DNA of 59,378 nt from WHSW01 sp036794585 (GCA_036794585.1 DAIRGH010000002.1:1-59378), one strand, 5' to 3'; positions 48,109-56,134 are shown, numbered from the stretch's first letter. The notes: generated by a model not told the origin, from the sequence alone. Made by a program: numbers and translations.

Positions 48109-49005
48109 CTAGCCGGTCCCGTCTAGCACGTCGCGCAGCGTTGCCGCGAAGGCGTCCGGGTCGCCCTGTTGGCCGAACTCACCGCCGAGAAACCCGGCGT
48201 GGTGACTGGGGAAGATGACTGCCTCCTGGCCGAGCCGCTCTGCAACGGCGAGCGCGCCGCGGTGAGCGAGCTCGCCCTTGGACTCGGCGCCGGCCGCCAG
48301 GACGATGCGGGTCGGCGCGATGCGGAGCGCGTCGAAGTCGAGTTCGTAGCGCGCCCCGCCGATCAGGTTCTGGCCGAGCAGCACGTCGTCGCGGCTTCCG
48401 TCGTCCTCGGTCGGCAGCCCGAAAGCGGCGGGATCCGGCGCGGGGCGGTCGGTGTAGTCGGCTGGGATCAGCCCGTTGAACTGGACGAGGGCGATGAACT
48501 TCGCCATCCCCGGCCCGAGGCCGTCCCGCTGGTAGGTCTCGTAGATGTCCCTGACCGCGGCCGCCGCCTCCTCGCGATCCGGCAGGACCGTGACCGTCGG
48601 CGGCTCGTGCGCGACGAGGGTCCGCACGTCCTCCGGATGCCGCGCCACCAACGCGAGCGCGTTGGTCGCCCCGCCGCTGCTCGCGAAGACGTCGATTGGA
48701 CCGATGTCCAGAGCGGAGATCAGCCGGTGCAGGTCGTCGGCGTGATCCTCCGGCGTGGACTCCATGGCCCCGTCGGTCCGCTCGCTGCGCCCGATCCCGC
48801 GCGGGTCGTAGGTCACCACGATCCGGTCGCGCAAGTACTCGGCCAGCGTCGTAAACCCCGCGGCAGACATCGGCGAGCCGATCATCAACAGCGCGTGCGC
48901 CTCCGCTTCGCCATCTGGCTCGCGGACGTCGTAGCGCAGCCTCGCGCCGGGCGTTTCCAGCGTCTCGGTCTTCGCGTCCTTCGGCTTCGTCTGTACTTCG
49001 GTCAT
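48109..49005 (-). CDS. Alpha/beta hydrolase
   Basis: This 298-residue alpha/beta hydrolase has ALLMIGSPMSAAGFTTLAEY (the usual HG replaced by IGS), RIVVTYDPRGIGRSERTDGA, an elbow PIDVFASSGGATNALALVAR with nucleophile Ser in ASSGG, HEPPTVTVLPDREEAAAAVR in the cap, and a C-terminal histidine region PSHHAGFLGGEFGQQGDPDA. It resembles hydrolases often found beside epoxide hydrolase and RraA genes. ATG at 49005 has AAGGGAG about eight bases before. It is the leftmost gene of the tRNA-flanked interval; its stop is 22 bp from the tRNA fragment at 48033-48087. Confidence 0.82.
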   Translation of the reverse strand: MTEVQTKPKDAKTETLETPGARLRYDVREPDGEAEAHALLMIGSPMSAAGFTTLAEYLRDRIVVTYDPRGIGRSERTDGAMESTPEDHADDLHRLISALDIGPIDVFASSGGATNALALVARHPEDVRTLVAHEPPTVTVLPDREEAAAAVRDIYETYQRDGLGPGMAKFIALVQFNGLIPADYTDRPAPDPAAFGLPTEDDGSRDDVLLGQNLIGGARYELDFDALRIAPTRIVLAAGAESKGELAHRGALAVAERLGQEAVIFPSHHAGFLGGEFGQQGDPDAFAATLRDVLDGTG

Positions 49006-49102
49006 GCCACGCTCCCTTCTGGATGGTCTGACAACTAGGACCGCGGGGCGCGGCGAAACTCATCGCTCGTCGTCATCCGCCTCCGACCGACCGTGTCAAT
49101 GA

Positions 49103-49735
49103 CTAGGGCGTCGGACCGTCCTCGCGGGCGATCTCCTCGCGATCGCGCGCGTCGTCTGCTTCGATCGAGCGTGCGTCGGCCAGCACCTGTTCCAGGTCGC
49201 CCGGCGGGATCATGACCGCGCCCGAGGAGTCGGCGAACACGTACGTGCCAGGGATCACCCCTACACCGCGCAAGACGACGGGTACGTTGGCCTGAAACGG
49301 TGTTATCTCGCCCCCACCCCATCGCGTCGCCTCGCCCGCGCAGTAGGCGGCGAAGTCATATCCGGCCAGCTCGTCGAAGTCACGCAGGCGCCCGTCGGTC
49401 AGCACCCCCGCCAGACCGTAGCGCTGGAGGCGAGAAAGCTTGGTTCCGCCACCCATCGAGACGTCGGTGTAGCCGTTGGAGGCGAGCACAAGGACCTTGC
49501 TCCGCGGGTCGTCGCCGACCGCTTCGTAGAACAGGTTTCCGAGGTTATAGCGCTCGGGATCGAGCGAAGCCGAGCAGCTCGGGAAGTAGGAGATGGTCAC
49601 CGCGGCGCCGAACAGGACCCGCCCCGGCGTCGGAGTGACGAGATCGAGGATGTGGCAGCGGTGGCGATGAAGCCGCCCCATGGCGTCCACCAGGTCCGCG
49701 CACTTGAGGCCCTCTACCGCTGCTGCGTGGTCCAT
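49103..49735 (-). CDS. RraA-like protein (HMG aldolase/demethylmenaquinone methyltransferase-like)
   Basis: This 210-residue RraA/MenG-superfamily protein has CADLVDAMGRLHRHRCHILD, RVLFGAAVTISYFPSCSASL, KVLVLASNGYTDVSMGGGTK and YGLAGVLTDGRLRDFDELAG (the GxxxDGxxRD motif of the family), with GYDFAAYCAGEATRWGG downstream. Related proteins are aldolases or decarboxylases acting on oxo-acids, or inhibitors of RNase E. ATG at 49735 overlaps the DUF2007 gene's end by 22 bp on the same strand. A broken fragment of a closely related gene lies at 52301-52361. Confidence 0.78.
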   Translation of the reverse strand: MDHAAAVEGLKCADLVDAMGRLHRHRCHILDLVTPTPGRVLFGAAVTISYFPSCSASLDPERYNLGNLFYEAVGDDPRSKVLVLASNGYTDVSMGGGTKLSRLQRYGLAGVLTDGRLRDFDELAGYDFAAYCAGEATRWGGGEITPFQANVPVVLRGVGVIPGTYVFADSSGAVMIPPGDLEQVLADARSIEADDARDREEIAREDGPTP

Positions 49736-49956
49736 TGCTTACCCGCCAAGAGCTCGCGAGCCTCTTGCGCGTCGTGCGGGCTGACCATGATGTCGTGCGC
49801 CCCGACAGACGCCAGGCCGTCACCGGCCCCGGCCCCGCTATTGGTCAACCGGGGCAGGCACTCGATGCCGGCGCCGCGCAGTACCGAACAGAGCAGTTCG
49901 GCCTCGGGCTCGCTGGCGGCAGTCTCGGCTACGACCCAGTCATCGGGGCGAGTCAT
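49714..49956 (-). CDS. Small DUF2007-like signal-transducing protein
   Basis: This 80-residue protein reads DDWVVAETAASEPEAELLCS, VLRGAGIECLPRLTNSGAGA and SVGAHDIMVSPHDAQEAREL, the beta-alpha-beta pattern of DUF2007, which is proposed to bind small ligands or act as a signalling partner. ATG at 49956 is preceded by GTAGGAAA. It lies between the redoxin gene (10 bp upstream) and the RraA-like gene (22-bp overlap) on the same strand, so all four form one transcript with the epoxide hydrolase. Function unknown. Confidence 0.65.
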   Translation of the reverse strand: MTRPDDWVVAETAASEPEAELLCSVLRGAGIECLPRLTNSGAGAGDGLASVGAHDIMVSPHDAQEARELLAGKQWTTQQR

Positions 49957-49966
49957 GGTCGGTTTC

Positions 49967-50911
49967 CTACCCGAATGTGAACGCGTACGCCTCGGCGCCG
50001 GGCTCGAGGAACGCGATCTCCAGCGTCCGTTCGCGGACCACGTCGTCCTGGCGAACGAGCTGGTACAGGCGGCCGTCCCGGAGCACTCCGTTGCCGTCCT
50101 CGTCGACGTCCACACCATGTGACGCGCCGGGAGGTTCGCCATCGAGGAGCACGCGGAATGGGATCGGCTCGTGCGCTCCGGACGAGAGCACGAGGTGCGC
50201 GTCGCGCGCGCGAAACCGGAAGGCGATGGTCCCCCCGGCGTCCTCGAGCACGACGCTCTCACGCTCGACCGTCCACTTGCCCGCGATGGTCCATTGGTTC
50301 AAGCGCAGGCGCTCGGGCGGTTCGTCGGGTGGCGCGAGCTGGCCCGTGCGGCCGTAGCCGAGGTACGTCTCCGGCGTACTCAGATGGTCCCAGTCGGCCT
50401 CCGCCTCCACGCCGAGTCCCTCGACCGAGGCAAGCTCGCGCTCGATGCCGAGCAGACCCTGGATCATGCGCTCCGATTCCTCGTATCGCCCTTCGCCGAA
50501 ACGCTGATCGCGGATGATGCCGTCGGTGTCGACGAAATAGAGCGCCGGCCAGTAGTGGTTGTCGAACGCGCTCCAGATCTCGTAGTCGTTGTCGGCAGCG
50601 ACCGGGTAGTGAATCCCTCGCTCCTCCGTCGCCTGCCGCACGCCTTCGATGTCGTGCTCGAACGAGAACTCCGGCGTGTGGACGCCAATCACGATCAACC
50701 CGTCGTCTCGGTAGGCCCGCGCCCAGGCGCGAACGTACGGCTCCTGGCGCAGCCAGTTGATGCACGTCAGCGTCCAGAAGTTGACAACGACGACGCGGCC
50801 ATCGAACTCGGCGGGGCCGAGTGGCTCAGAGTTGAGCCACCCGGTCGCCCCGCCGAGCGAGGGCATGTGCAGCCGTTCGAACGGCATGCGCAGACGTTCG
50901 AACACGGTCAC
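49967..50911 (-). CDS. Redoxin/thioredoxin-like protein with DipZ-type C-terminal domain and missing resolving Cys
   Basis: This 314-residue protein resembles the thioredoxin-like domain of DipZ/cytochrome c biogenesis fusions: RVVVVNFWTLTCINWLRQEP, YRDDGLIVIGVHTPEFSFEH, WPALYFVDTDGIIRDQRFGE, then a beta-rich C-terminal domain (WTIAGKWTVERESVVLEDAG, ending GAEAYAFTFG). The active site is C-I-N-W: the second Cys of CxxC is replaced by Trp, so dithiol redox chemistry is unlikely. GTG at 50911 lies one base after the epoxide hydrolase stop and is clearly coupled. Its collapsed copy is at 54263-54712. A redox sensor or chaperone role is possible. Confidence 0.82.
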   Translation of the reverse strand: MTVFERLRMPFERLHMPSLGGATGWLNSEPLGPAEFDGRVVVVNFWTLTCINWLRQEPYVRAWARAYRDDGLIVIGVHTPEFSFEHDIEGVRQATEERGIHYPVAADNDYEIWSAFDNHYWPALYFVDTDGIIRDQRFGEGRYEESERMIQGLLGIERELASVEGLGVEAEADWDHLSTPETYLGYGRTGQLAPPDEPPERLRLNQWTIAGKWTVERESVVLEDAGGTIAFRFRARDAHLVLSSGAHEPIPFRVLLDGEPPGASHGVDVDEDGNGVLRDGRLYQLVRQDDVVRERTLEIAFLEPGAEAYAFTFG

Positions 50912-52120
50912 CTAGCGGAGCGACCGGAGCCCTGTGCGGACCTCCGGGACGAACAGCTCGGGCACCTGCCAGGCGGCGAAATGTCCGCCCTTCTCGAGCT
51001 GGTTGTAGTGGATGAGCTTGGGATAGGCCTGCTCGGCCCAGTTCCGCGGAGCCGCGTCGATCTCGTCCGGGAAGATGCTTACGGCTACTGGGATGGAGAC
51101 TCCCTTCACGTCGTAGAAGCCGAGCTTGTTCTCCGCATAGATGCGTCCCGACGAGACACCCGTGTTCGTCAACCAAGTGAAGGTGATGTTGTCGAGCACG
51201 TCGTCTCGCGTGAGGCCCCAACCCTCCTGGCCGTCGAAGAGGCCCAAGATGCCTTCCATGCTGGCCGCGTCGTGGTCGATCATCCACGCGGCCAGGCCGA
51301 TGGGTGAATCCGCAATTCCGTACAACGCCTGCGGGTGGGTCCCCATCTCCTGTGCGTAGCCGATGTCTGTCGCGAAGAAGACCTTCAGGTTCTCGAAGAC
51401 GCGGGTTTCCTCTTCGTCCAGACCGGCCGGCGCCGGGCCGCCTGACAGGAGCGCCGTATGAACGTCGGCTGGAATAGCACCCGGCATGTTGGTGTGGATG
51501 CCGATCAGCTCCGGGGGAGCCAAGACCCCCATCTGGTCCACGATGATCGCGCCCCAATCGCCCCCCTGGGCCGCGAAGCGCGTATATCCAAGGCGCTTCA
51601 TGAGCTCTGTGAAGGCACTTGCGATGCGCACGGCGTCCCAGCCGGTGGTTGTCGGCTTGCCGGAGAGCCCAAAGCCCGGCAGCGACGGAATCACCAGATG
51701 AAACGCGTCCGCTGCGCTCGCGCCGTGGGCCGTCGGATTGGTCAACGGATCGATGATCTTCAGCTGCTCGATGATCGAGCCCGGCCATCCGTGCGCGACG
51801 ATGAGCGGCAAGGCATCTTCGTGCTCCGAGCGAACGTGGATGAAGTGGATGTCAAGGCCATCGATCTCGGTGATGAAGTGCGGCAGCGCGTCCAGTCGCT
51901 CCTCGCACTTGCTCCAGTCGTACTCCTCCACCCAGTAGCGCGCGAGCGCCTGCATCGACGCGAGCCGCGGGCCCTGCGAGAGATCGTCGACGGTCTCCGC
52001 TTCGGGCCAGCGTGTGGCCAAGATGCGCGCACGCAGGTCGTCGAGATCCGCTTGGGGGATCTCTCCCTCAAGCGGCCGGATCGCTGTGGCGTCCGCTGAC
52101 TTGTCGGCCATGACACGCAT
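50912..52120 (-). CDS. Epoxide hydrolase, copy A
   Basis: This 402-residue enzyme of the microsomal-type epoxide hydrolase family (EHN N-terminal domain plus alpha/beta hydrolase) would open an epoxide to a vicinal diol. Features are TVDDLSQGPRLASMQALARY (EHN region), oxyanion loop LIVAHGWPGSIIEQLKI (110-115), nucleophile Asp188 in FAAQGGDWGAIIVDQ and catalytic His in LEKGGHFAAWQVPELF. ATG at 52120 has AGGAG six bases upstream. It is about 79% identical over the first 190 residues to the copy at 54713-55942 by my hand count (no gaps). It leads the transcript with the redoxin, DUF2007, RraA-like and hydrolase genes. Confidence 0.9.
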   Translation of the reverse strand: MRVMADKSADATAIRPLEGEIPQADLDDLRARILATRWPEAETVDDLSQGPRLASMQALARYWVEEYDWSKCEERLDALPHFITEIDGLDIHFIHVRSEHEDALPLIVAHGWPGSIIEQLKIIDPLTNPTAHGASAADAFHLVIPSLPGFGLSGKPTTTGWDAVRIASAFTELMKRLGYTRFAAQGGDWGAIIVDQMGVLAPPELIGIHTNMPGAIPADVHTALLSGGPAPAGLDEEETRVFENLKVFFATDIGYAQEMGTHPQALYGIADSPIGLAAWMIDHDAASMEGILGLFDGQEGWGLTRDDVLDNITFTWLTNTGVSSGRIYAENKLGFYDVKGVSIPVAVSIFPDEIDAAPRNWAEQAYPKLIHYNQLEKGGHFAAWQVPELFVPEVRTGLRSLR

Positions 52121-52300
52121 GTGGGCTCCTAACGTTGAGTGGCGATGGCGCAGACCGTTTGGGGTCGGTACGCCCATACACCGGCCGAGGGTCGGAGCCG
52201 GAAAGGTTCGCTCGCCGAAGGTTGGGGCGAAGCGCACAGTCATCCTACACCCGGACGGAGTGGCTCTCGGAGGGCGCTTCGCAGAGTTGGGCTCGGGCTG

Positions 52301-52361
52301 ACACCAAGACCTTGCCGCCCTGCGGGTCATTGCCAACCGCGTCGTACAACAGGGCACTCAT
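52301..52361 (-). pseudogene. Remnant of an RraA-like gene
   Basis: On the minus strand the frame reads ALLYDAVGNDPQGGKVLVS, matching NLFYEAVGDDPRSKVLVL of the intact RraA-like protein at 49103-49735, and then degenerates. The DNA of 52304-52354 is recognisably similar to 49488-49535. It overlaps the end of the flippase gene. The upstream neighbour of copy A was therefore once an RraA gene. Confidence 0.6.
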
Positions 52362-53467
52362 GCGCTCTGAGCGGCGATCGCCGGCGCACACGCCGCCAAC
52401 TCACCGCGCCGGGGCATGTCGCGGCGCAACATCGCGAACGCGATCCCGCCGACGATCAGCGGAAGCCAGAACAGGATCACCCTGTAGGCGAGCACCGCCG
52501 CGGCGGTCCCGGCAGCGGGCGCTCCGTAGACGATCAGGGTTCCGATCAAGCCAGCGTCGATGCCCCCGATTCCGCCCGGGATCGGCAGCAACCCACCCAG
52601 CTGGCCGATCAGATACCCCATCAGGATCACCGTCAGCGGGACAGAGACGCCGAAGGCCTTGAAGGTCGCCCACAAGACGGCGTTGTCGAAGGCCCAGTAT
52701 CCGAGCGATCCGGCCAGTACACGCCAGTTGCCCGACCGCACGATCGCAAACGCCTCGTGGGACCCCCTTGTCAATTCCCGGCGCACGGCGCTGAGGGCGC
52801 GTTCGATGGGTGGAGAGTCGAGCTCCCCGGCAGCGCCGGGGCCAAGGCGCGAGAACACGAAGACGGCAAGGAGCGCCAGCGCCGCGACGGCCGCAGGAAA
52901 CAGGGTCAGCCATAACGACAGATCCGGGCCCAGGCCGAGCGCCATCGCCGCCCCGAGCACGGCGACGGCGACGAAGTTGACCCCGCTCTTGATCACAAAG
53001 AACGCGACCGAGCGGCGGGCGATCTTCCGGCCGTCCATACCTCCGCGCTTCAGGATCCAAGCACCGAGGGCAAGTCCGCCGATGCCGCTTGCTGGCACGA
53101 GTGAGCCCATCGCCAGCTCCGAGCCGCCGATCTGCCAACTGCGCCGCCACGGCAGGCCGGTACAGAAGATGGGCCCGAACATGAGCACGTAGGCGGCGAA
53201 GGAAAGACCCTCCAACAACACTCCCAGCGCCAGCCACTGGGCGTCTGCGTTGGCAAGCTCGTCGCGGACGGCCCCCAAACCAGGCGCGAGCAGTGCGATG
53301 GCACCGAGAACGCCGAGGGCCGCAAGCGCCAGAAGGCCGCGGCGCCGTAGCGTCGGCGACTGAAACTCGGCCGGCAGGTCCTCCGGACGATTACCATCGA
53401 CCCCGATTCGATCAGGGGTTTCGGGCAGGCCGACCACTTGCGGCTCGGCTAACCGGGCTGTACCCAT
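52358..53467 (-). CDS. Lysylphosphatidylglycerol synthase TM/flippase-like membrane protein (UPF0104)
   Basis: This 369-residue polytopic protein of the LPG_synthase_TM (UPF0104/AglD-like) family has LRRRGLLALAALGVLGAIAL, LPWRRSWQIGGSELAMGSLV followed by PASGIGGLALGAWILKRGGM, FFVIKSGVNFVAVAVLGAAM, MGYLIGQLGGLLPIPGGIGG (conserved glycine-rich PxPGGxG motif of the family) and YRVILFWLPLIVGGIAFAML. Members move or modify lipid-linked intermediates. ATG at 53467 has GGGAG seven bases before; an upstream frame is possible. Its 3' end abuts the RraA remnant. The 133-bp gap to the ExoD gene shows nothing notable. Confidence 0.82.
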   Translation of the reverse strand: MGTARLAEPQVVGLPETPDRIGVDGNRPEDLPAEFQSPTLRRRGLLALAALGVLGAIALLAPGLGAVRDELANADAQWLALGVLLEGLSFAAYVLMFGPIFCTGLPWRRSWQIGGSELAMGSLVPASGIGGLALGAWILKRGGMDGRKIARRSVAFFVIKSGVNFVAVAVLGAAMALGLGPDLSLWLTLFPAAVAALALLAVFVFSRLGPGAAGELDSPPIERALSAVRRELTRGSHEAFAIVRSGNWRVLAGSLGYWAFDNAVLWATFKAFGVSVPLTVILMGYLIGQLGGLLPIPGGIGGIDAGLIGTLIVYGAPAAGTAAAVLAYRVILFWLPLIVGGIAFAMLRRDMPRRGELAACAPAIAAQSA

Positions 53468-53600
53468 CGTCGACTCCCGGTTGGGCTGTGGTCGCGCTTC
53501 CCGCGTCCCGCCCACCGTTGTGACGGTCTAACAGCGGCAGCTGATCCAAATGTCGAGTCGAACCCGAGACGATCGCCCAAGTCACGTGTGAACCCTGAGG

Positions 53601-54191
53601 TCATAGGAGCGACCCCAACCCCTCTAGGGCAGCCCAGCCGACCACGATCTCGAGCACGACGCCCGCGAGGAGGACCACAGTCCCGGCGACAGCGACGGCG
53701 AAGTCTTCGAGCAGCACCGCGAGCGAAATGAGCACCACTCCAAGTGCGGGCAGGGTGTCGAGGCCCGTGAACGGCACCGCTAGGAAGGCGCCGAGCGAGC
53801 CTGCGATGACTAGCGCTCCGAAGACGATGTTGCTTATCCGATGGTCGAAGGCCGTTCTCAGACGCGGTCGCGAGACTCGCTCCAGTCGCCGCACAATGTT
53901 CATCAGCCCCGTGAGAAGTCGTGCTTGCTTGTCGCCCCCCAGGTCCACTGCCTCCCAGCGCCGTGGCAGCCAGACGCAATCGCGGTTCGCGATCAGCTGG
54001 AGCGCCAGCAGCATCGCGATCGCCTCGAGGACCTGCGTCACGCCACCGGTGGGCAGTGGGAGGGCCGACGGCGCCAGCAGGAAGAGGAACAGCACGGCGA
54101 AACTCCGCTCCTCGAACAGGTCGATGAGACTCCCGAGCGTCTTGTCGCCATCGCTCCGCAGCCAGCCATCCAGCTCGTCGCTGAGCCTCAT
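53601..54191 (-). CDS. ExoD-like membrane protein
   Basis: This protein of about 196 residues is of the ExoD exopolysaccharide-synthesis family. It has SLIDLFEERSFAVLFLFLLA, PSALPLPTGGVTQVLEAIAM (the PLPTGG motif typical of ExoD), LQLIANRDCVWLPRRWEAVD and RRLERVSRPRLRTAFDHRIS, then four hydrophobic segments (IVFGALVIAGSLGAFLAVPF, LGVVLISLAVLLEDFAVAVA, GTVVLLAGVVLEIVVGWAAL). The start is uncertain: ATG at 54191 gives the domain directly, while in-frame ATG 54257 and GTG 54266 add about 25 non-conserved residues. GTG 54266 overlaps the stop of the redoxin remnant in a GTGA. Confidence 0.75.
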   Translation of the reverse strand: MRLSDELDGWLRSDGDKTLGSLIDLFEERSFAVLFLFLLAPSALPLPTGGVTQVLEAIAMLLALQLIANRDCVWLPRRWEAVDLGGDKQARLLTGLMNIVRRLERVSRPRLRTAFDHRISNIVFGALVIAGSLGAFLAVPFTGLDTLPALGVVLISLAVLLEDFAVAVAGTVVLLAGVVLEIVVGWAALEGLGSLL

Positions 54192-54262
54192 CGCGCCCGT
54201 CGTACCGCTCCGCTCGCCGAGCGAGCCGGTCCAGGCCGCTTGGCTCGCCCCGGCCATCCGGC

Positions 54263-54304
54263 TCACCCGAACGTGAACGAGTGTGCCTCGGCGCCGGGCT
54301 CGGC
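54263..54304 (-). pseudogene. Remnant of the redoxin gene, 3' end
   Basis: This minus-strand frame reads EPGAEAHSFTFG followed by TGA. It matches EPGAEAYAFTFG at the C-terminus of the intact redoxin (49967-50911). It is the only part of the C-terminal domain that survives in duplicate B, about 290 bp from the surviving 5' end. Confidence 0.65.
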
Positions 54305-54357
54305 GCAGTGCTCACCCGGCGAGCCGCCGCCGATGACGATGACGATGACGGTCATCG

Positions 54358-54588
54358 TCACTGCTCGAGCTCATCGTTCCCACCGTCGGGTACTACGACG
54401 ATGCCTTTGGCCTCTGCCATGTAGCGCCCGGCGGCCGCGGAGGCCTCGTCCGGAGAGCTCCCGCTCTGGCGAGCGTCCATGTACGCGGCGTACCAGTCCC
54501 ACCAGTCATGCGGTGGGGCGACCGCCTCGAATGCGCCGTGACGCTCAGACGTTTCGTGCAGCAGATCTGCGAGCGAAGCGATTTCCAT
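54358..54588 (-). CDS. Small hypothetical protein occupying the redoxin remnant
   Basis: This protein of 76 residues contains SLADLLHETSERHGAFEAVA, PPHDWWDWYAAYMDARQSGS, SPDEASAAAGRYMAEAKGI, with a striking WWDWYAAYMDAR core. I recall similar short actinobacterial proteins but no function. GGAGGA lies five bases before ATG 54588. The start follows the stop of the 40-codon redoxin remnant by one base, so translation may be coupled through the remnant from the epoxide hydrolase. It occupies the place of most of the redoxin gene in duplicate B. Confidence 0.65.
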   Translation of the reverse strand: MEIASLADLLHETSERHGAFEAVAPPHDWWDWYAAYMDARQSGSSPDEASAAAGRYMAEAKGIVVVPDGGNDELEQ

Positions 54589-54589
54589 G

Positions 54590-54712
54590 TCAGTCCTCCG
54601 GCTCTAGGCGGCCCTGCAACTCGGCGGGGCCGAGTGGCTCGGAGTTGAGCCACTCGGTCGCCCCGCCGAGCGAGGGCGTGTGCACACGATGCACACGACG
54701 AAATACGGTCAC
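54590..54712 (-). pseudogene. Remnant of the redoxin gene, 5' end (40 codons)
   Basis: This frame, starting GTG at 54712 directly after the epoxide hydrolase stop, reads VTVFRRVHRVHTPSLGGATE then WLNSEPLGPAELQG and stops. The intact gene has PSLGGATGWLNSEPLGPAEF at the same place. Homology then ceases. Its last codons form the Shine-Dalgarno sequence of the following small gene. Confidence 0.75.
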
Positions 54713-55942
54713 CTAGCGCAGCTTCCGGAACCCGGTGCGGACCTCTTTTGACAGGAGCTCGGGCTGCTCCCAGGCGGCGAAGTGCCCGCCCTTGCCGAGC
54801 TTGTTGTAATGGATGAGCTTGGGGTAGGCCTCCTCCGCCCAACTCCGCGACGGCGTGTAGATCTCGTCAGGGAAGACGCTCACGGCCACCGGGATCTCCA
54901 CGATCGCCCGAGCGTCGGCGGTCGGCCAGCCCTTCGGGTCGAAGAAGTTGGCCCTGTCTTCCCAATAGAGGCGTGCCGCAGAAACCCCCGTATTCGTCAA
55001 CCAGTAGTGGGTGATGTTGTCGAGCACGTCGTCTCGGGTCAGGCCTTCCTGGGCCCCGTCGACAAAGACGCGAGAGATCAGCGCCATGCTGGTCGCGTCG
55101 TGATCGATCATCCATGCGGCGAGGCCGATGGGTGAATCCGCAATTCCGTACAGCGCCTGCGGGTGGGTCGCACTCTCGAGTGCATAGCCCGCGTCCGTCG
55201 AGAAAAAGGTCAGCAGCTCATCGAAGATGCGGGTTTCCTCGTCATCGAGCCCGGAGGGGTCGCCGGACTGGACCGCCGCTGAGACGTTGGGCCGAACAGC
55301 ACCAGCGAAGTTGGTGTGGATGCCGAGCAACCCCGGAGGCGCCTGTACACCCATCCGCTCAGCGAGTTCCGCGCCCCAATCGCCGCCCGTGGCGACGTAG
55401 CGGTCGTATCCCAGACGGTCCATCAGCTCGGCGTAGGCACGAGTGATGCGCTCAGGGCCCCAGCCGGTCTCGGTCGGCTTACCTGAGAACCCGTAGCCCG
55501 GCATTGACGGAATCACCAGATGAAACGCGTCCGATGCGCTCGCGCCGTGCGCGGTCGGATTGGTAAGCGGGTCGATGATCTTCAGCTGCTCGATGACCGA
55601 GCCGGGCCATCCGTGCAAGACGATGAGCGGCAGCGCGTCTTCATGCTCCGACCGAACGTGGATGAAGTGGATGTCCAGCCCATCGATCTCGGTGATGAAG
55701 TGCTGTAGGGCGTTCAGCCTCTCCTCGCACTTGCGCCAGTCGTACTCCTCCGCCCAGTAGCGCGCGAGCGCCTGCATCATCGCGAGCTGTGGGCCCTGCG
55801 ACAGATCGTCGACGGTCTCCTTATCTGGGAAGCGAGTGGCGACGATGCGCGCACGCAGGTCATCGAGATCCGACTCGGGGGTCTCGATCGTGAAAGGCCG
55901 GATCGCAGTGGCGTCCGCTGACTTTTCGGTCGTGACAGACAT
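54713..55942 (-). CDS. Epoxide hydrolase, copy B
   Basis: This 409-residue microsomal-type epoxide hydrolase is paralogous to 50912-52120 and aligns without gaps for the first 190 residues. It has PLIVLHGWPGSVIEQLKI (110-115), nucleophile Asp188 in YVATGGDWGAELAERM and catalytic His in LGKGGHFAAWEQPELL. Compared with copy A, it has a short insertion late in the sequence (DPKGWPTADARAIVEIPVAV). ATG at 55942 follows AGGAG by five to six bases, as in copy A. The 180 bp upstream also match copy A. It is followed by the redoxin remnant, so it survives without its usual partner. Confidence 0.9.
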   Translation of the reverse strand: MSVTTEKSADATAIRPFTIETPESDLDDLRARIVATRFPDKETVDDLSQGPQLAMMQALARYWAEEYDWRKCEERLNALQHFITEIDGLDIHFIHVRSEHEDALPLIVLHGWPGSVIEQLKIIDPLTNPTAHGASASDAFHLVIPSMPGYGFSGKPTETGWGPERITRAYAELMDRLGYDRYVATGGDWGAELAERMGVQAPPGLLGIHTNFAGAVRPNVSAAVQSGDPSGLDDEETRIFDELLTFFSTDAGYALESATHPQALYGIADSPIGLAAWMIDHDATSMALISRVFVDGAQEGLTRDDVLDNITHYWLTNTGVSAARLYWEDRANFFDPKGWPTADARAIVEIPVAVSVFPDEIYTPSRSWAEEAYPKLIHYNKLGKGGHFAAWEQPELLSKEVRTGFRKLR

Positions 55943-56134
55943 GAGGCTCCTGACGTTGGTGTTCATGGCGTATACCGTTTGAGGTCGGTACGCCTTCACA
56001 CCGGCCGAGGGTCGGAGCCGGAAAGATTCGCCCGCCGAGGTTTGAGGCGAAGCGCTGAACCACCATACACCCGCGCGCAAGCGGCCCTCGGCGGGCGCTT
56101 CCCAGAGTTAGACTCGGGTTGACGGGAACCGTCG

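Larger units (their letters stand above)
49967..52302. repeat. Segmental duplication unit A (epoxide hydrolase-redoxin)
   Basis: Unit A comprises the upstream region (52121-52302), epoxide hydrolase and full redoxin gene. The same order in the same orientation recurs at 54263-56121. The upstream sequences match closely (shared strings such as CACCGGCCGAGGGTCGGAGC), as do the gene starts and the redoxin ends. Confidence 0.7.
54263..56121. repeat. Segmental duplication unit B (epoxide hydrolase with collapsed redoxin)
   Basis: Unit B comprises the upstream region 55943-56121, epoxide hydrolase copy B and two ends of a redoxin gene whose middle (about 800 bp) is gone. Homology to unit A ends at GTTGAC on the right, just before the ANTAR gene, and at the redoxin TGA on the left. 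Similar divergence in coding and upstream parts suggests a single duplication event. Confidence 0.7.

Noticed and set aside
48033..48110. The tRNA-Pro fragment as a functional tRNA gene
   Set aside because: The 5' acceptor strand and D arm do not pair; only the 3' 55 nt are tRNA-like.
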